Below, in pieces: positions 1 through 9,056 of a stretch of 37,275 bases of DNA (its first letter is position 1; every line of letters starts with the position of its first letter). Made by a program: the position numbers and the translations under genes. This DNA is from Lachnospiraceae bacterium. Its GTDB lineage: Bacteria; Bacillota; Clostridia; Lachnospirales; Lachnospiraceae. The stretch spans positions 1 through 37,275 of the forward strand of contig JAQUUX010000029.1 of NCBI GenBank assembly GCA_028693705.1, in the 5' to 3' direction. The notes under the pieces were generated by a model. That model saw only the letters and a program-made list of their open reading frames with translations, did not search any database and was not told the origin of the DNA.

Positions 1-457
1 CCAATCTGTTAAAATACAGACCAAAGTTATAATTTCGATGACCGGCAATTGCACAGTTTCCCGTTTCCCCGGGATATGCCGTGCCTTCCATATGACCAAG
101 TGCTTTGGCTAATGTCCAGCGAGCAGACCCGTCTTTGACAATTTCTTCACATGAAATTGACGGAATCCGTAAAATAGCAATTATGTCTTCATTTTGATCT
201 GATATATCATCGACAGCAGTACTTGTTTCTGATACATAACCCGCCGTGGAATCCTCTTTCCGAATTTTTTCTTCAAAGATTTTTTCTCTAAAAGCTGTAA
301 CTTCCCGTTTGTTTACCCGGGCAGCATAAAGATTCATCCCAAAGGTACTGACAATCAGGAAAAGTCCCATCCCTATCAACCCCAGTGCAAGCAACTGTCT
401 GGTGGTAAACTTTTCCTGCAAATCATTAATGAATTTTGGCTTTCTAATATTTATCAT
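1..457 (-). CDS. Sortase (class D/C-like), partial, C-terminus off the left edge
   Basis: Membrane-anchored transpeptidase that would attach the adjacent LPXTG fimbrial protein to the wall or to itself. The 152 visible codons show a basic N-terminus, one membrane segment (about residues 22-45), a charged linker and the start of the sortase beta-barrel: ILRIPSIS at about 95-102 and GTAYPGETGNCAIAGHRNY at about 125-143, where His140 is the catalytic histidine. The TLxTC cysteine and the arginine lie beyond the window. The ATG (455-457) overlaps the TGA of the fimbrial gene (454-456) as ATGA, so translation is probably coupled. The class is uncertain without the C-terminus; the family call is firm. 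Confidence 0.92.
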   Translation of the reverse strand, partial: MINIRKPKFINDLQEKFTTRQLLALGLIGMGLFLIVSTFGMNLYAARVNKREVTAFREKIFEEKIRKEDSTAGYVSETSTAVDDISDQNEDIIAILRIPSISCEEIVKDGSARWTLAKALGHMEGTAYPGETGNCAIAGHRNYNFGLYFNRL

Positions 458-2154
458 TTCTTTTTATGTTTTCTCCTGCTCTGTACTATATCCAGATACA
501 GTACCAGCACTCCGGCTAACATCATAGCCAGACCTAAGATATACATGATACCGCTCCCCCAGAAACCACCGGTCTTTGGCAATGTCTGACCTTCTCTCAT
601 AGCACCCAGAACATACGCTCTTATCTCTGCCGATGCATTATCAAAGAAATGCTCATCCTGTGCCATAATAGCACGAATTTTCTCTTTCAGCTGCACTTCA
701 GCAGCAGCTTTTTCTTCGCCTTCTGGCAGTTGTAATAGATTCGTGATCTCGTTAAGTACCTCGGTATCTGTAACAGTAATGACATCCTGTGGATTTGATC
801 CGGTAACAATCTGAAGTGATCTTACTCCCCTCTGTGAAGTGGTAGTCACCGCAGTATTTGTGGCAGTTGTAGATCCACCATCGTCATCGTCGTCATTATT
901 ATCATGGTTATCATTATTACCACTATTGTTGCCACCATTAGCATCACTATTTACAGGCTGATTAATAAACTCATGATTCAACGTCGCTGCACCTTCTGCC
1001 GGTGCTTCAAAGGACCAAACTTCAGTTCCCAGCTGATAACCTGTCGGAGGAGTTTTCTCAACAATTGTATAATCAACACCTGCCGCAAGACCGGAAAAAG
1101 TTACCTTTCCATCTCTTCCTGTCGTTCGCTCTGCAATAGTCTGTCCTTTATATTGTAAAGCAAAGACTGCACCTGCCAATAATTGTCCTGAAGGATTTTT
1201 CTTTACAGCAACCGCCGCACTCAAATCACCCAGCTGTCCGCCACTGGTGGTCAGCACGCTTGCAGAAACCGAGGCAGTTGATGACTGTGTTCCGGTTCCC
1301 ACGCTGCCTTCGATATGGTTTGTATAAGGTGCCTTACTTATATCCATCACCTTTGCCTGATATTTCAGCACATAGGCATTTTTATTTCCTGTCCTTTGCG
1401 GGAAAGTAACGGTCATCACCGTTTGTTCCCCAACTGCCTTTGTAGTCACCTGAAAGTCACTTTCTAAGGTAAGCGGTTCGACAAACGCCCCCGCGGCATT
1501 AACAGCAGCCTTATACAGCTTTACACTGTCAGGATTTAAGGAAAGACCTGCTGACAAGGTATCTGTCATAGTCATACCCGGAGTAATGGTCTTTTGCGGC
1601 TGATTGATATGAACCGTGTAGCTGATCACATTACTGGTGCTTATGGTTTTATCCTTTTTTAAAAGTACATTGTTAATCTTTGTCTTTCCAGTATCGGTTG
1701 CTCCCACACTGTTATGTTTATGCTTTAAGGTGGCACTGTTATTTACATCAAAAGCTGTGTTTTTGGAAACAAGATCCGTGTACTCATCCACATTAGCTAC
1801 TACGGTTTTCATGGTAACACTCTTGGTTGCCGATTCGCCTTCAGATGCATCGATATTGGCCATATATACCTTTACCATTTGCCTGTATTTTCCCGGGTTA
1901 TCATTATCCGGTTCCATGCTGGTGTTATAATATGGAGTTACTCCACCGGCTTCTGTCTGAGATTTTACCTCTGCTCCATTGATGAAAACAGGAGTAGTGG
2001 ATGTCAGTACAAAGCTTGCAGGAAGTAAATCCTCAATGACCGGAGCTGTCAGGGACATTTTCTTCGGATTAACCTTAAACTCCCAGGTCATGGTATGAGT
2101 ATTATGATCGTAGGTTCCATCCATCTTCTCGAAGATTTTCCCGTCAATTTTCTG
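454..2154 (-). CDS. LPXTG fimbrial/adhesin protein, C-terminal part after an in-frame TAG
   Basis: This is the wall-anchor half of a large surface protein. It lies in the same frame as the upstream half, separated only by TAG at 2155-2157; the first ATG is at 2124, ten codons after the stop. In order: a collagen-binding-like repeat (YDHNTHTMTWEFKVN), an isopeptide/DUF11-like beta domain, a SpaA/Cna-B-like domain (VKKNPSGQLLAGAVFALQYKG ... VEKTPPTGYQLG), an Asn/Asp-rich linker, and a sorting signal with LPKTG at about residue 515 of the 556 after ATG 2124, then a hydrophobic stretch and a basic tail. No ribosome site suggests independent translation from 2124, and the fragment has no signal peptide, so alone it could not be exported. 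The sortase gene overlaps its stop. Confidence 0.9.
   Translation of the reverse strand, partial: QKIDGKIFEKMDGTYDHNTHTMTWEFKVNPKKMSLTAPVIEDLLPASFVLTSTTPVFINGAEVKSQTEAGGVTPYYNTSMEPDNDNPGKYRQMVKVYMANIDASEGESATKSVTMKTVVANVDEYTDLVSKNTAFDVNNSATLKHKHNSVGATDTGKTKINNVLLKKDKTISTSNVISYTVHINQPQKTITPGMTMTDTLSAGLSLNPDSVKLYKAAVNAAGAFVEPLTLESDFQVTTKAVGEQTVMTVTFPQRTGNKNAYVLKYQAKVMDISKAPYTNHIEGSVGTGTQSSTASVSASVLTTSGGQLGDLSAAVAVKKNPSGQLLAGAVFALQYKGQTIAERTTGRDGKVTFSGLAAGVDYTIVEKTPPTGYQLGTEVWSFEAPAEGAATLNHEFINQPVNSDANGGNNSGNNDNHDNNDDDDDGGSTTATNTAVTTTSQRGVRSLQIVTGSNPQDVITVTDTEVLNEITNLLQLPEGEEKAAAEVQLKEKIRAIMAQDEHFFDNASAEIRAYVLGAMREGQTLPKTGGFWGSGIMYILGLAMMLAGVLVLYLDIVQSRRKHKKK
880..960. repeat. Trinucleotide-rich tract encoding an Asn/Asp linker
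   Basis: On the plus strand this stretch is dominated by imperfect att/atc/gtc/acc triplets; on the minus strand it encodes an N- and D-rich segment with a run of five Asp. It joins the SpaA-like domain to the wall-spanning tail of the fimbrial protein. Triplet-rich tracts like this can change length by slippage without changing the frame. Confidence 0.6.
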
Positions 2155-4482
2155 CTAAGCTGTGGCAGTATCTACCTTACTGCCATCATTATAAAGTTCT
2201 GCCTTATTTGTATAGGTATGGGCGGCATCATCCTTCTTATTATCAGAAATAGCAGTCCACTGGTTATCAGACTTTGACGGATCCAATTCCAGTTCGGTTT
2301 TTATGATAAATTTAACTGTCGTTTTATTTGCATCATTTCCCAGAGTCAGATCAATACCTTCCCCCTCAGTAGACGGTATATCCACCGGGACGTGATCTGT
2401 CCAATATGTATCACCCAATGAAATCCCATTTGCTGAAGGAATGCTAATATCATAACTGCCATCCGCCTTCTTTACAAGATTCTGCCCGGGCTGCACCAGT
2501 TCTCTAACCTTAACATTAGTCAACGCAATTTTATTTTCATTTACCGTCACTTCCCATGTAAACTGATGGGTTACAGGATCATACCCTGTACATTTCTTAG
2601 AAATAACACTGTTAGAAATTGCATCTGCTGATTGTGAAAAACCGGGTACTCCGATATTGGTTATGGTTGCATTATCACCAGCCCCTTTGTATTGCCAGTC
2701 AAACTCCATCCAGGCTGTATTGGATGGCTTTTTCTGATTGGTCTGTAAATATTGTTCATAATTATCAATCTGTGTCTGATAAGTAATAATATATTGACCA
2801 TTTAAGTCTCCAATATCATAATACCAGCTGTAAGCATTTCCCTGTGCAGTTGTACCAGAAGAATTCTCTACGTTCTCAGTAACAACAGGGGCTAACACCG
2901 GAATTGCATTTATATTTGCACTCACCGTAGAAGAAAGAAAATTCATCTTAGGTGCATCTGCCATTTTGTCATAGATCTTCACATTTTTGAAGTAGAAACC
3001 GTTGGTATCCACCGTAATTTGCCATGTGATTGTCCCATTCGAACTGTCAACGTTAGTTGCTTCTTTCTGAAAAGAATACAGTTTGACATTTTCGGTTACT
3101 GTTGCATTCTTCTGACAAACAGGTGTTGTCATACCAGCCTCATATAACCCTGCCTGATTGGTAAAGGTCATATCAGATCCATCCTTAGAAGCCAGATAAT
3201 AAGTACCGCCATTTACCATTTTTTCGGTCAGAAGACTTTTAAACGCTGCTTCGGTAGGTCTGGTCTTATATGTAAAAAAAGTAACACCTCCCGGCTCATT
3301 TAAATCTTTATTGGCAAAGATTGGATTTGCTGTTTTAAAAGAGGCTGCATCATAAGTATACGCCAGACCGTCTGCATCTACAGACAGATTTATAGATGCA
3401 TCAGATGGTTCTACATCATCATTATGTCCTGTTCCAATTTTAAAAGATCCCTCCACATACTCCTGATTATCACTAAAAGAATCCTTAAATACTAATGCAG
3501 GTTTTCCATCCGTTCCATAGATAACAGGATTGCTGTCATTTGTAATCCCAACAGTCCATGTAATCTCACCATCACTATATACACCATTTTTTTCCATAAT
3601 TGGATTCTTTTTCGCATAATCTGTAACATTGGCATTGATGGTAGTTGCCGGATTGGAAAAGGTCAGTGCCTGTTCCTCCAGTCCTCCCAGTTTATCCTCA
3701 TTAAATTGCACCGTTACACCAACATATGCATTATCCAGATAGGATTGGGCAAAATCACTATTGATTGTCAGGCTTACAACCAGTGCACCATCTCCATCAG
3801 CCTCTGCTTTTGCGGTTCCAAAAGTAACACCCTGTGCCTGAGCAGGCCATTCAATAGAAGTCCCTGTCGGCAGCTTTAACTGATTGGGAATGGTTGTTAA
3901 TGTATATTTTTTTTCCTTTATGACATAAAATTTATCTGACGGTCCAGCTAACGGTTTTTCAGTCTCGTCAGCTGCAAAATACAGAGGATTTTTCATTTTC
4001 AACTTAATGATATATTTCGTCCCCAATGTCATGGATACATCATCTGTCATCTCTGTATCAGTATTCGTAACAAGCGTAATCGCAACACTGTCCACCATGT
4101 TATCAGTTATCTCTGATACCGCTCCAGCACTGCGCGGAAATGCGAAAAGCATTGGTTTTTGCAACGACAGACCAGTATTTTCCGGCGATATCGTTTCTTC
4201 AGTTTCTATCGTAGTCTCCGTTACGTCTGATTCATTTACCGGTTCGGATTCATTTGTTTCTGTTGTCTCAGTAGTTTCAGAAGAAGATTCTGTTGTCTCA
4301 GAAATGGATTCTGTTGTTTCAGATGTAGATTCTGCTGTTTCAGACATATTCTCCACAATATTATTATCGCCCTGACCTTCTGCATGTACAGATGCGATTG
4401 GCTCAATTAACATGGGTGATATCATAGTAATACAAAGTATAATGCATATTATAAATTCCATTCTTAAGATTATTTTTTTCAT
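2155..4482 (-). CDS. LPXTG fimbrial/adhesin protein, N-terminal part ending at an in-frame TAG
   Basis: N-terminal 775 codons of a protein of about 1,342 residues if the TAG is read. An ATG at 4482 begins MKKIILRMEFIICIILC, a typical signal peptide with likely cleavage after SVHA. An in-frame GTG at 4503 would add seven residues; neither start has a strong ribosome site, and I prefer the ATG because it begins the lysine-rich signal. A Ser/Glu/Thr-rich stalk follows (about residues 40-100), then three beta-rich units with the pattern K..T..D..G.ITW.I.VN...NV.I.D, resembling collagen-binding or isopeptide domains of LPXTG fimbrial proteins. The fourth unit begins just after the TAG. The protein lies directly downstream of a two-component system and upstream of a sortase. 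Confidence 0.9.
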   Translation of the reverse strand: MKKIILRMEFIICIILCITMISPMLIEPIASVHAEGQGDNNIVENMSETAESTSETTESISETTESSSETTETTETNESEPVNESDVTETTIETEETISPENTGLSLQKPMLFAFPRSAGAVSEITDNMVDSVAITLVTNTDTEMTDDVSMTLGTKYIIKLKMKNPLYFAADETEKPLAGPSDKFYVIKEKKYTLTTIPNQLKLPTGTSIEWPAQAQGVTFGTAKAEADGDGALVVSLTINSDFAQSYLDNAYVGVTVQFNEDKLGGLEEQALTFSNPATTINANVTDYAKKNPIMEKNGVYSDGEITWTVGITNDSNPVIYGTDGKPALVFKDSFSDNQEYVEGSFKIGTGHNDDVEPSDASINLSVDADGLAYTYDAASFKTANPIFANKDLNEPGGVTFFTYKTRPTEAAFKSLLTEKMVNGGTYYLASKDGSDMTFTNQAGLYEAGMTTPVCQKNATVTENVKLYSFQKEATNVDSSNGTITWQITVDTNGFYFKNVKIYDKMADAPKMNFLSSTVSANINAIPVLAPVVTENVENSSGTTAQGNAYSWYYDIGDLNGQYIITYQTQIDNYEQYLQTNQKKPSNTAWMEFDWQYKGAGDNATITNIGVPGFSQSADAISNSVISKKCTGYDPVTHQFTWEVTVNENKIALTNVKVRELVQPGQNLVKKADGSYDISIPSANGISLGDTYWTDHVPVDIPSTEGEGIDLTLGNDANKTTVKFIIKTELELDPSKSDNQWTAISDNKKDDAAHTYTNKAELYNDGSKVDTATA
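4200..4350 (-). repeat. Ser/Glu/Thr low-complexity repeat in the fimbrial stalk
   Basis: The minus strand encodes irregular repeats of the type SETTES, SETTET and ESTSET just after the signal peptide. The plus strand shows recurring gttgtctcag/gttgtttcag units. A similar tract sits at the same place in the giant surface protein (about 35,055-35,215). Confidence 0.75.
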
Positions 4483-4528
4483 TAGAAAACTTCTCTGTCT
4501 CACTTTTGTTAATTCAGTATATTGTATT

Positions 4529-4558
4529 TTTCTACAAATTTCTACCTATTTCATGCTA
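4529..4558 (-). promoter_or_regulatory. Three 10-bp phased repeats ahead of the fimbrial gene (candidate regulator site)
   Basis: Plus-strand reading gives tttctacaaa, tttctaccta and tttcatgcta in tandem at 4529, 4539 and 4549, in the 93-bp gap between the kinase stop and the fimbrial start. A minus-strand TATACT, a possible -10, lies just downstream at about 4517-4522. LytTR regulators bind short direct repeats upstream of promoters, so the response regulator of this operon could bind here. The 10-bp spacing is not the best-known AgrA spacing, so assignment to that regulator is inference. Confidence 0.3.
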
Positions 4559-4575
4559 TATATTGATTTTTACGC

Positions 4576-5882
4576 TTAAAATGCAATCAGTTTGACCATG
4601 AAAAATTGATTTTGAAACGAATATTCGAAAACAGCATCATCTTTTTTAGCAAAAGCCTGTACACTTTTCAAGCCATAACCATGACCACTCCCGGGCTGAA
4701 AAGAGACAGGAAGTCCTGTGCGATTTGAAAATTCAATTTTTCCTGTATAAGAGTTACTGATGTTGAGCACCAACTGTTCTTTTACCCGCTGAATTTTAAT
4801 GGATACTGTTTTTTTACCGACACCTTTTACTTCTGATGCAGCACGAATTTCGTTTTCCAGTAAATTAGATACTACCGCCGCATACTCATATTCATTTACC
4901 TTTAATTTAGCCGGCACATGTAAATCCATATCCAGCCTTACCTGTAACTGTCTTGCCATAGTAGCACAATAAGAAATAACACTGTTCACGGAAATATTTT
5001 CACAATAGCGCACCGGTTTTGCATGTTCTAATGCAACCGTAGTTCTTTCCAAAAGACCTTTTATTTTGTCATACTCTTTTTCCTGCAAATAGGTATAGAG
5101 CATTTGTTCATAGTGCCGCAAGTCATGACGAATAATCGCATTTTCTTCTTCTTTTTGCATCAGCTGGTCAATTTCATTAGGAATTCTTTCTGCATAGATC
5201 TGCATATATTCCTGTTTGTTTTTTTCTTCGTAATTTTCTTCACGCTCCGCCAGCATATGCACCAGAAACACGAAAGTTAGAATCATCAGCATCAATTCCA
5301 GAAAAATAGCCGGTATCACTTCCACGTTTTTGTAAATATTCAGAGGCCATACGCTTAGAGAATAGGTGAGTCCATAAAATAAAGCCGGAAGCACGCAAAG
5401 AAAGCCCCAGCCTTTGTCGATCTGTTCCTGTTGCTTTAGAAAAAGAGCCCTGCTTCCTCCTATAAAAAACAGCAGAATAACTATATGAATCAAAACCTGC
5501 ACGCCCAGTGAGATTCCCCGGTTATGAAACAGAATAAACGCAACTGTTCCAGTGATATTACCTGCAAGCACATAAGCAGCAGATAATATACCTACAAATA
5601 ATGCTCTGAAATCTCTGTACTTATTTATCACAAATGCTGTTCCTTGTACTAATATGATCTCGATAACGGTTAGCATCACACCTTCGGAACGTTTTTCTCC
5701 ACTGAACAAATAATAATATTCCATCGCTGTTACGACTAAAAAACACCCAGCCATATAGAATATTGTTCTGCCTCGATTATATTTTTTATTGGAAAAAAAA
5801 ACAAAAAAATCATTAAAAATATCATGGAAACTCTATTTTCCAAAAATACTTCTAAAATGGTTGTTTCATATCCCATCGTCAT
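4576..5882 (-). CDS. AgrC-like (GHKL) sensor histidine kinase, frameshifted near its 5' end
   Basis: Polytopic membrane sensor that would phosphorylate the adjacent LytTR regulator. The uninterrupted frame from ATG 5754 gives 392 residues: about five membrane segments (to about 167), a coiled region, the HDxxH-type box (RHDLRH, His210 of this frame), the N box (NLLENEIRAA) and the G box (GSGHGYGLKS). A second frame, starting at ATG 5882 two bases after the regulator's stop, encodes a matching N-terminal membrane segment ending SIWLGVF and stops at the A6 tract 5738-5743. One extra base in that tract would join them into about 435 residues, a usual AgrC-like length. As written, the first membrane segment is out of frame. 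The sequence may be truly mutated, slipping, or an assembly error. Confidence 0.85.
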
Positions 5883-5883
5883 A

Positions 5884-6627
5884 TCAAACATCATCCTGAT
5901 CTCCCGTCATAAAATGCAGATAAGCACTTTTAACCTGTGCATAACGGTTTCTGCTGATTGGAATCTGCTCTCCACTATCCAAATACAATTCTTTTTGATG
6001 TATTAATTTAATATACTGCATATTAACAAAAAAAGATTTATGAGACTGAATAAAGTTTCCATTTTTACAAGCCTCTTCCACACTGCTTTCAAAACTTTTT
6101 CTGTTACAGATACTTACAATTTCTTCTTTATTGCACAAATGATAAACTGCTGTACGGGATACGTTCTCAATATAAGATACCTCATTAATATCTACTGTAG
6201 TTGTACCGTCTTTTGTGTTTACCAGAATTTTATTTTTTTGTTTTCGATTATGATATTGTATCGCCGCCAGTAATGCCGGTTCCAGCTGTTCAAATTCCAC
6301 CGGTTTTTCCAGATAAAACATAGCATGAATACCATATGCCTCAAAGGCAAATTCCCGGGCCGTTGTAGTGTAGAGAATTGGTGTATTCGGATTATTTCTT
6401 CTAATCTCACGTCCTAATTCGATTCCATTTAATTCCGGCATTAAAATATCCAAAATAAACACATCGAACTTTTTGCAGTTACATTGCTGTTTTAATTCGG
6501 TAGAAGAAGAAAAACTTTCAAAAACACATTCCATTTCCGGATGCGCCTGTAAAAAGAGGTCGCAGAAACTCTGTAATCGCTTTAGATCTTCTGCATCATT
6601 ATCGCACAATGCAATTTGAAATATCAT
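5884..6627 (-). CDS. LytTR-family response regulator (AgrA/VirR-like)
   Basis: Two-domain transcription regulator. The receiver domain covers residues 1-125, with acidic residues near DND (9-11), phospho-acceptor Asp60 in VFILDILMP and a conserved Lys in YLEKP. A LytTR DNA-binding domain (about 140-240) follows, with the typical VSYIENVSRTAVYH and FIQSHKSFFVNMQYI segments. I chose ATG 6627 because GGAG lies eight bases upstream; an ATG at 6645 has no such site. The kinase start follows its TGA by two bases, and the fimbrial protein and sortase come next, so these are the likely targets. A terminator-like hairpin separates it from the EF-G gene upstream. Confidence 0.93.
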   Translation of the reverse strand: MIFQIALCDNDAEDLKRLQSFCDLFLQAHPEMECVFESFSSSTELKQQCNCKKFDVFILDILMPELNGIELGREIRRNNPNTPILYTTTAREFAFEAYGIHAMFYLEKPVEFEQLEPALLAAIQYHNRKQKNKILVNTKDGTTTVDINEVSYIENVSRTAVYHLCNKEEIVSICNRKSFESSVEEACKNGNFIQSHKSFFVNMQYIKLIHQKELYLDSGEQIPISRNRYAQVKSAYLHFMTGDQDDV

Positions 6628-6643
6628 AGTATATCTCCAAACC

Positions 6644-6678
6644 AAAGGCAGTCCCCAGATTGATCAGGAACTGCCTTT
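6644..6678 (-). terminator. Hairpin terminator after the EF-G-like gene
   Basis: Inverted repeat with arms aaaggcag (6644-6651) and ctgccttt (6671-6678), extendable by a few pairs. It lies between the EF-G stop and the ribosome site of the response regulator. The U-run is short (TTT then GG), so termination may be partial and allow some read-through into the two-component operon. Confidence 0.5.
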
Positions 6679-6697
6679 ATATGTATTTTATATAAGT

Positions 6698-8791
6698 TTA
6701 CTCCTCAACAGTGTCTGCCGCAACCTTTTCTGCTCGTGCAGCTACTTCTTTTGCCTGCAGATCTGACGGAAGCTGCTCATAGCGAACAAACTCATAACTG
6801 AAATCGCCGCGTCCTCCGGTCATAGAACGAAGCACTGTACAATAACCATACAAACTGCTCATAGGCACTTCTGCTTCAATTATCTGATAACCGCCATCAC
6901 TTGGATTCATACCAAGAGTACGACCACGTCGTTTGTTCAAATCTCCCATAACATCGCCGGTATAACGTTCCGGTACCTTTACCTTCAATAACTGGATAGG
7001 CTCCAGCAAAATAGGATCAGCTTCCATGAATCCCTTCTTAAACGCCTGTTTTGCTGCCGTTTTAAATGCCATTTCAGAAGAATCCACAGGATGATAGGAA
7101 CCATCGTATAAAACTGCTTTTACACCAACAACCGGATAAGCTGCAAGTGGTCCTCTGGCAATGGAATCAGCTATACCTTTTTCTACAGCTGGGAAGAAGT
7201 TCTTCGGAACTGCACCACCCACTACCTCTTGAGCAAACTCATAAGGTGCTTCCAGATTGCCTGACGGCTCAAAGCGCATCTTTACATGTCCATACTGACC
7301 ATGTCCTCCGGATTGTTTTTTATACTTATATTCCACATCCGCCTTTTTACGAATGGTTTCTCTATAGGCAACTTTTGGCTGTTCCAAAGTGATGAATACT
7401 TTATACTCATTTAACAGCTTGCTCACAACAACCTCTAACTGCTGATCCCCCATGCCATAGAGTAACATCTGCCTGTTCTCTGCATCATTTATAACCTTCA
7501 GCGTCTGATCCTCATGAGTCATCTTCTGCAGTGTCTGGGATACCTTATCGATATCGGCCTTATTGGGTACCTTATAACGCATATAGGTATATGGCTTCGG
7601 TAAATCTTTCTTTCCAAAATGAATAACATTCGCTTTTGTAGAAAGAGTATTACCAGTTCTGGCAGCAGTCAGTTTTGGAATCGCTGCTATATCTCCTGCA
7701 AAGATTTCTTTCACCTCAATCGGCTTATTTCCCTGAAGTACATAGAGTTTGCTGATCTTCTCTTCAATATCCTTCTCCTGATTGTAAATCAGATCATCCG
7801 GTTTTAACACACCTGAGCAAACCTTTACCAGGGAATATTTTCCAATAAAAGGATCCACAATGGTCTTAAAAATATAAGCCGACTTTGGTTTAGAAAAATC
7901 ATAATCAGCTTCAAATACCTCGCTGGTCTTTAAATTCACACCTGCAACCTTTGCATTTTCCGGACTTGGAAGATATTTTACAATATCATCAAGTAACGTA
8001 TAAATACCCTGGCACAGAATATTAGAGCCCATGGACATTGGTACAATGGAACCTTCATTTACATTATTCTTCAATGCAAGTCTGATCTCATCCTCTGAGA
8101 AAGTATCACCTTCAAAGTAGCGGTTCATAAACTCTTCCGACGTTTCAGCAACTGCTTCTAATAAAGTATTCTTGCACAATTCAAGATTTGCCTTGCTATA
8201 CTCAGGCATTTCACATTCTACAACTTCTTTGCCTTCCCAACGATACGCTTTTTCTGTTATAACATTAATATACCCGACAAACTTTTCATTTTCACGGATC
8301 GGCAAATGGAATGGAGCGATTTTCTTACCATAAAGATTCGTCATATCCTCCACTACCTGTCTGAAGGAAGCATTATCAATATCCATGTCTGTTACAAAAA
8401 TCATTCTTGGTAAATGGTATTCTTCGCAAAGTTCCCAAGCCTTCTCGGTTCCCACTTCGATTCCTGACTTACCGGACACTACAATAATTGCTGCATCAGC
8501 AGCACTGACTGCTTCTTCAACTTCACCAACAAAGTCAAAATATCCCGGTGTATCCAGTAAATTAATCTTGATGCCTTCCCATTCCAACGGAACAACAGAA
8601 GTACTGATGGAAAACTGTCTTTTCTGTTCTTCTTTGCCAAAATCACTAATGGTATTTCCATCTGTGACCTTGCCTATTCTGGATGTGAGTCCTGCCAGAT
8701 AAGCCATTGCTTCTACGAGACTGGTTTTTCCTGCTCCGCCATGTCCCATAAGAACCACATTTCTTATCTTGTCTGTCGTGTATACCTCCAT
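6698..8791 (-). CDS. Elongation factor G-like translational GTPase (FusA paralogue)
   Basis: Ribosome-associated GTPase of the EF-G family, 697 residues, the full family length. Visible motifs are the P-loop GHGGAGKTS (about 16-24), G3 DTPGYFDF (about 80-87), and domains IV-V with the usual HGQYGHVKMRFEP and RGRTLGMNPSDGG segments. In place of the canonical G4 NKxD it has TDMD (FVTDMDIDN, near residue 134), and the switch region differs from housekeeping EF-G, so I take it as a second EF-G-like factor rather than the main fusA. GGAGG lies eight bases ahead of the ATG. It is a single gene with its own promoter, divergent from tyrA. Its specific role (recycling, stress, or a modified elongation factor) cannot be told from the sequence. 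Confidence 0.88.
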   Translation of the reverse strand: MEVYTTDKIRNVVLMGHGGAGKTSLVEAMAYLAGLTSRIGKVTDGNTISDFGKEEQKRQFSISTSVVPLEWEGIKINLLDTPGYFDFVGEVEEAVSAADAAIIVVSGKSGIEVGTEKAWELCEEYHLPRMIFVTDMDIDNASFRQVVEDMTNLYGKKIAPFHLPIRENEKFVGYINVITEKAYRWEGKEVVECEMPEYSKANLELCKNTLLEAVAETSEEFMNRYFEGDTFSEDEIRLALKNNVNEGSIVPMSMGSNILCQGIYTLLDDIVKYLPSPENAKVAGVNLKTSEVFEADYDFSKPKSAYIFKTIVDPFIGKYSLVKVCSGVLKPDDLIYNQEKDIEEKISKLYVLQGNKPIEVKEIFAGDIAAIPKLTAARTGNTLSTKANVIHFGKKDLPKPYTYMRYKVPNKADIDKVSQTLQKMTHEDQTLKVINDAENRQMLLYGMGDQQLEVVVSKLLNEYKVFITLEQPKVAYRETIRKKADVEYKYKKQSGGHGQYGHVKMRFEPSGNLEAPYEFAQEVVGGAVPKNFFPAVEKGIADSIARGPLAAYPVVGVKAVLYDGSYHPVDSSEMAFKTAAKQAFKKGFMEADPILLEPIQLLKVKVPERYTGDVMGDLNKRRGRTLGMNPSDGGYQIIEAEVPMSSLYGYCTVLRSMTGGRGDFSYEFVRYEQLPSDLQAKEVAARAEKVAADTVEE

Positions 8792-8853
8792 ATAGTGTCC
8801 TCCAATACCTTTATTTGACCGTCATGTAAGACGTTCTTTTTTCTTATGGGTTT

Positions 8854-8882
8854 ATTTTACTAAATGTTTTACGAATCTTCAA
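8854..8882 (-). promoter_or_regulatory. Predicted sigma-A promoter for the EF-G-like gene
   Basis: Minus-strand -35 TTGAAG (8877-8882), 17-bp spacer and -10 TAAAAT (8854-8859), about 60 bp upstream of the ATG. Confidence 0.5.
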
Positions 8883-8957
8883 GACATTTTGATCATTTTG
8901 CACAATTTATTTTGTCTATATTGTTGCTTTTATCTGAATATTCTGTTAATTCGCATC

Positions 8958-8986
8958 TTGATTTTAACGCGCTAAAATGATAAAAT
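8958..8986 (+). promoter_or_regulatory. Predicted sigma-A promoter for tyrA-aroA
   Basis: Plus-strand -35 TTGATT (8958-8963), 17-bp spacer and -10 TAAAAT (8981-8986), about 70 bp upstream of the tyrA ATG. No T-box or other leader is evident in the short untranslated region. Confidence 0.5.
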
Positions 8987-9056
8987 GCAGTAGAAATTAT
9001 GGTAATAATAGTTATTAAATATTACTCAAATTCTAAACAGAGAACGGAGAAAACTC

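Noticed and set aside
4007..4375. Plus-strand open frame rich in Ser and Val opposite the fimbrial stalk
   Set aside because: It is the antisense reading of the Ser/Glu/Thr repeat; the same artefact appears opposite the second stalk at 34,974-35,291.
6628..6697. Small autoinducer-peptide gene for the AgrC-like kinase
   Set aside because: The gaps at 6628-6697 and 4504-4575 hold no open frame with a ribosome site and a peptide-like sequence; the first contains the terminator hairpin.
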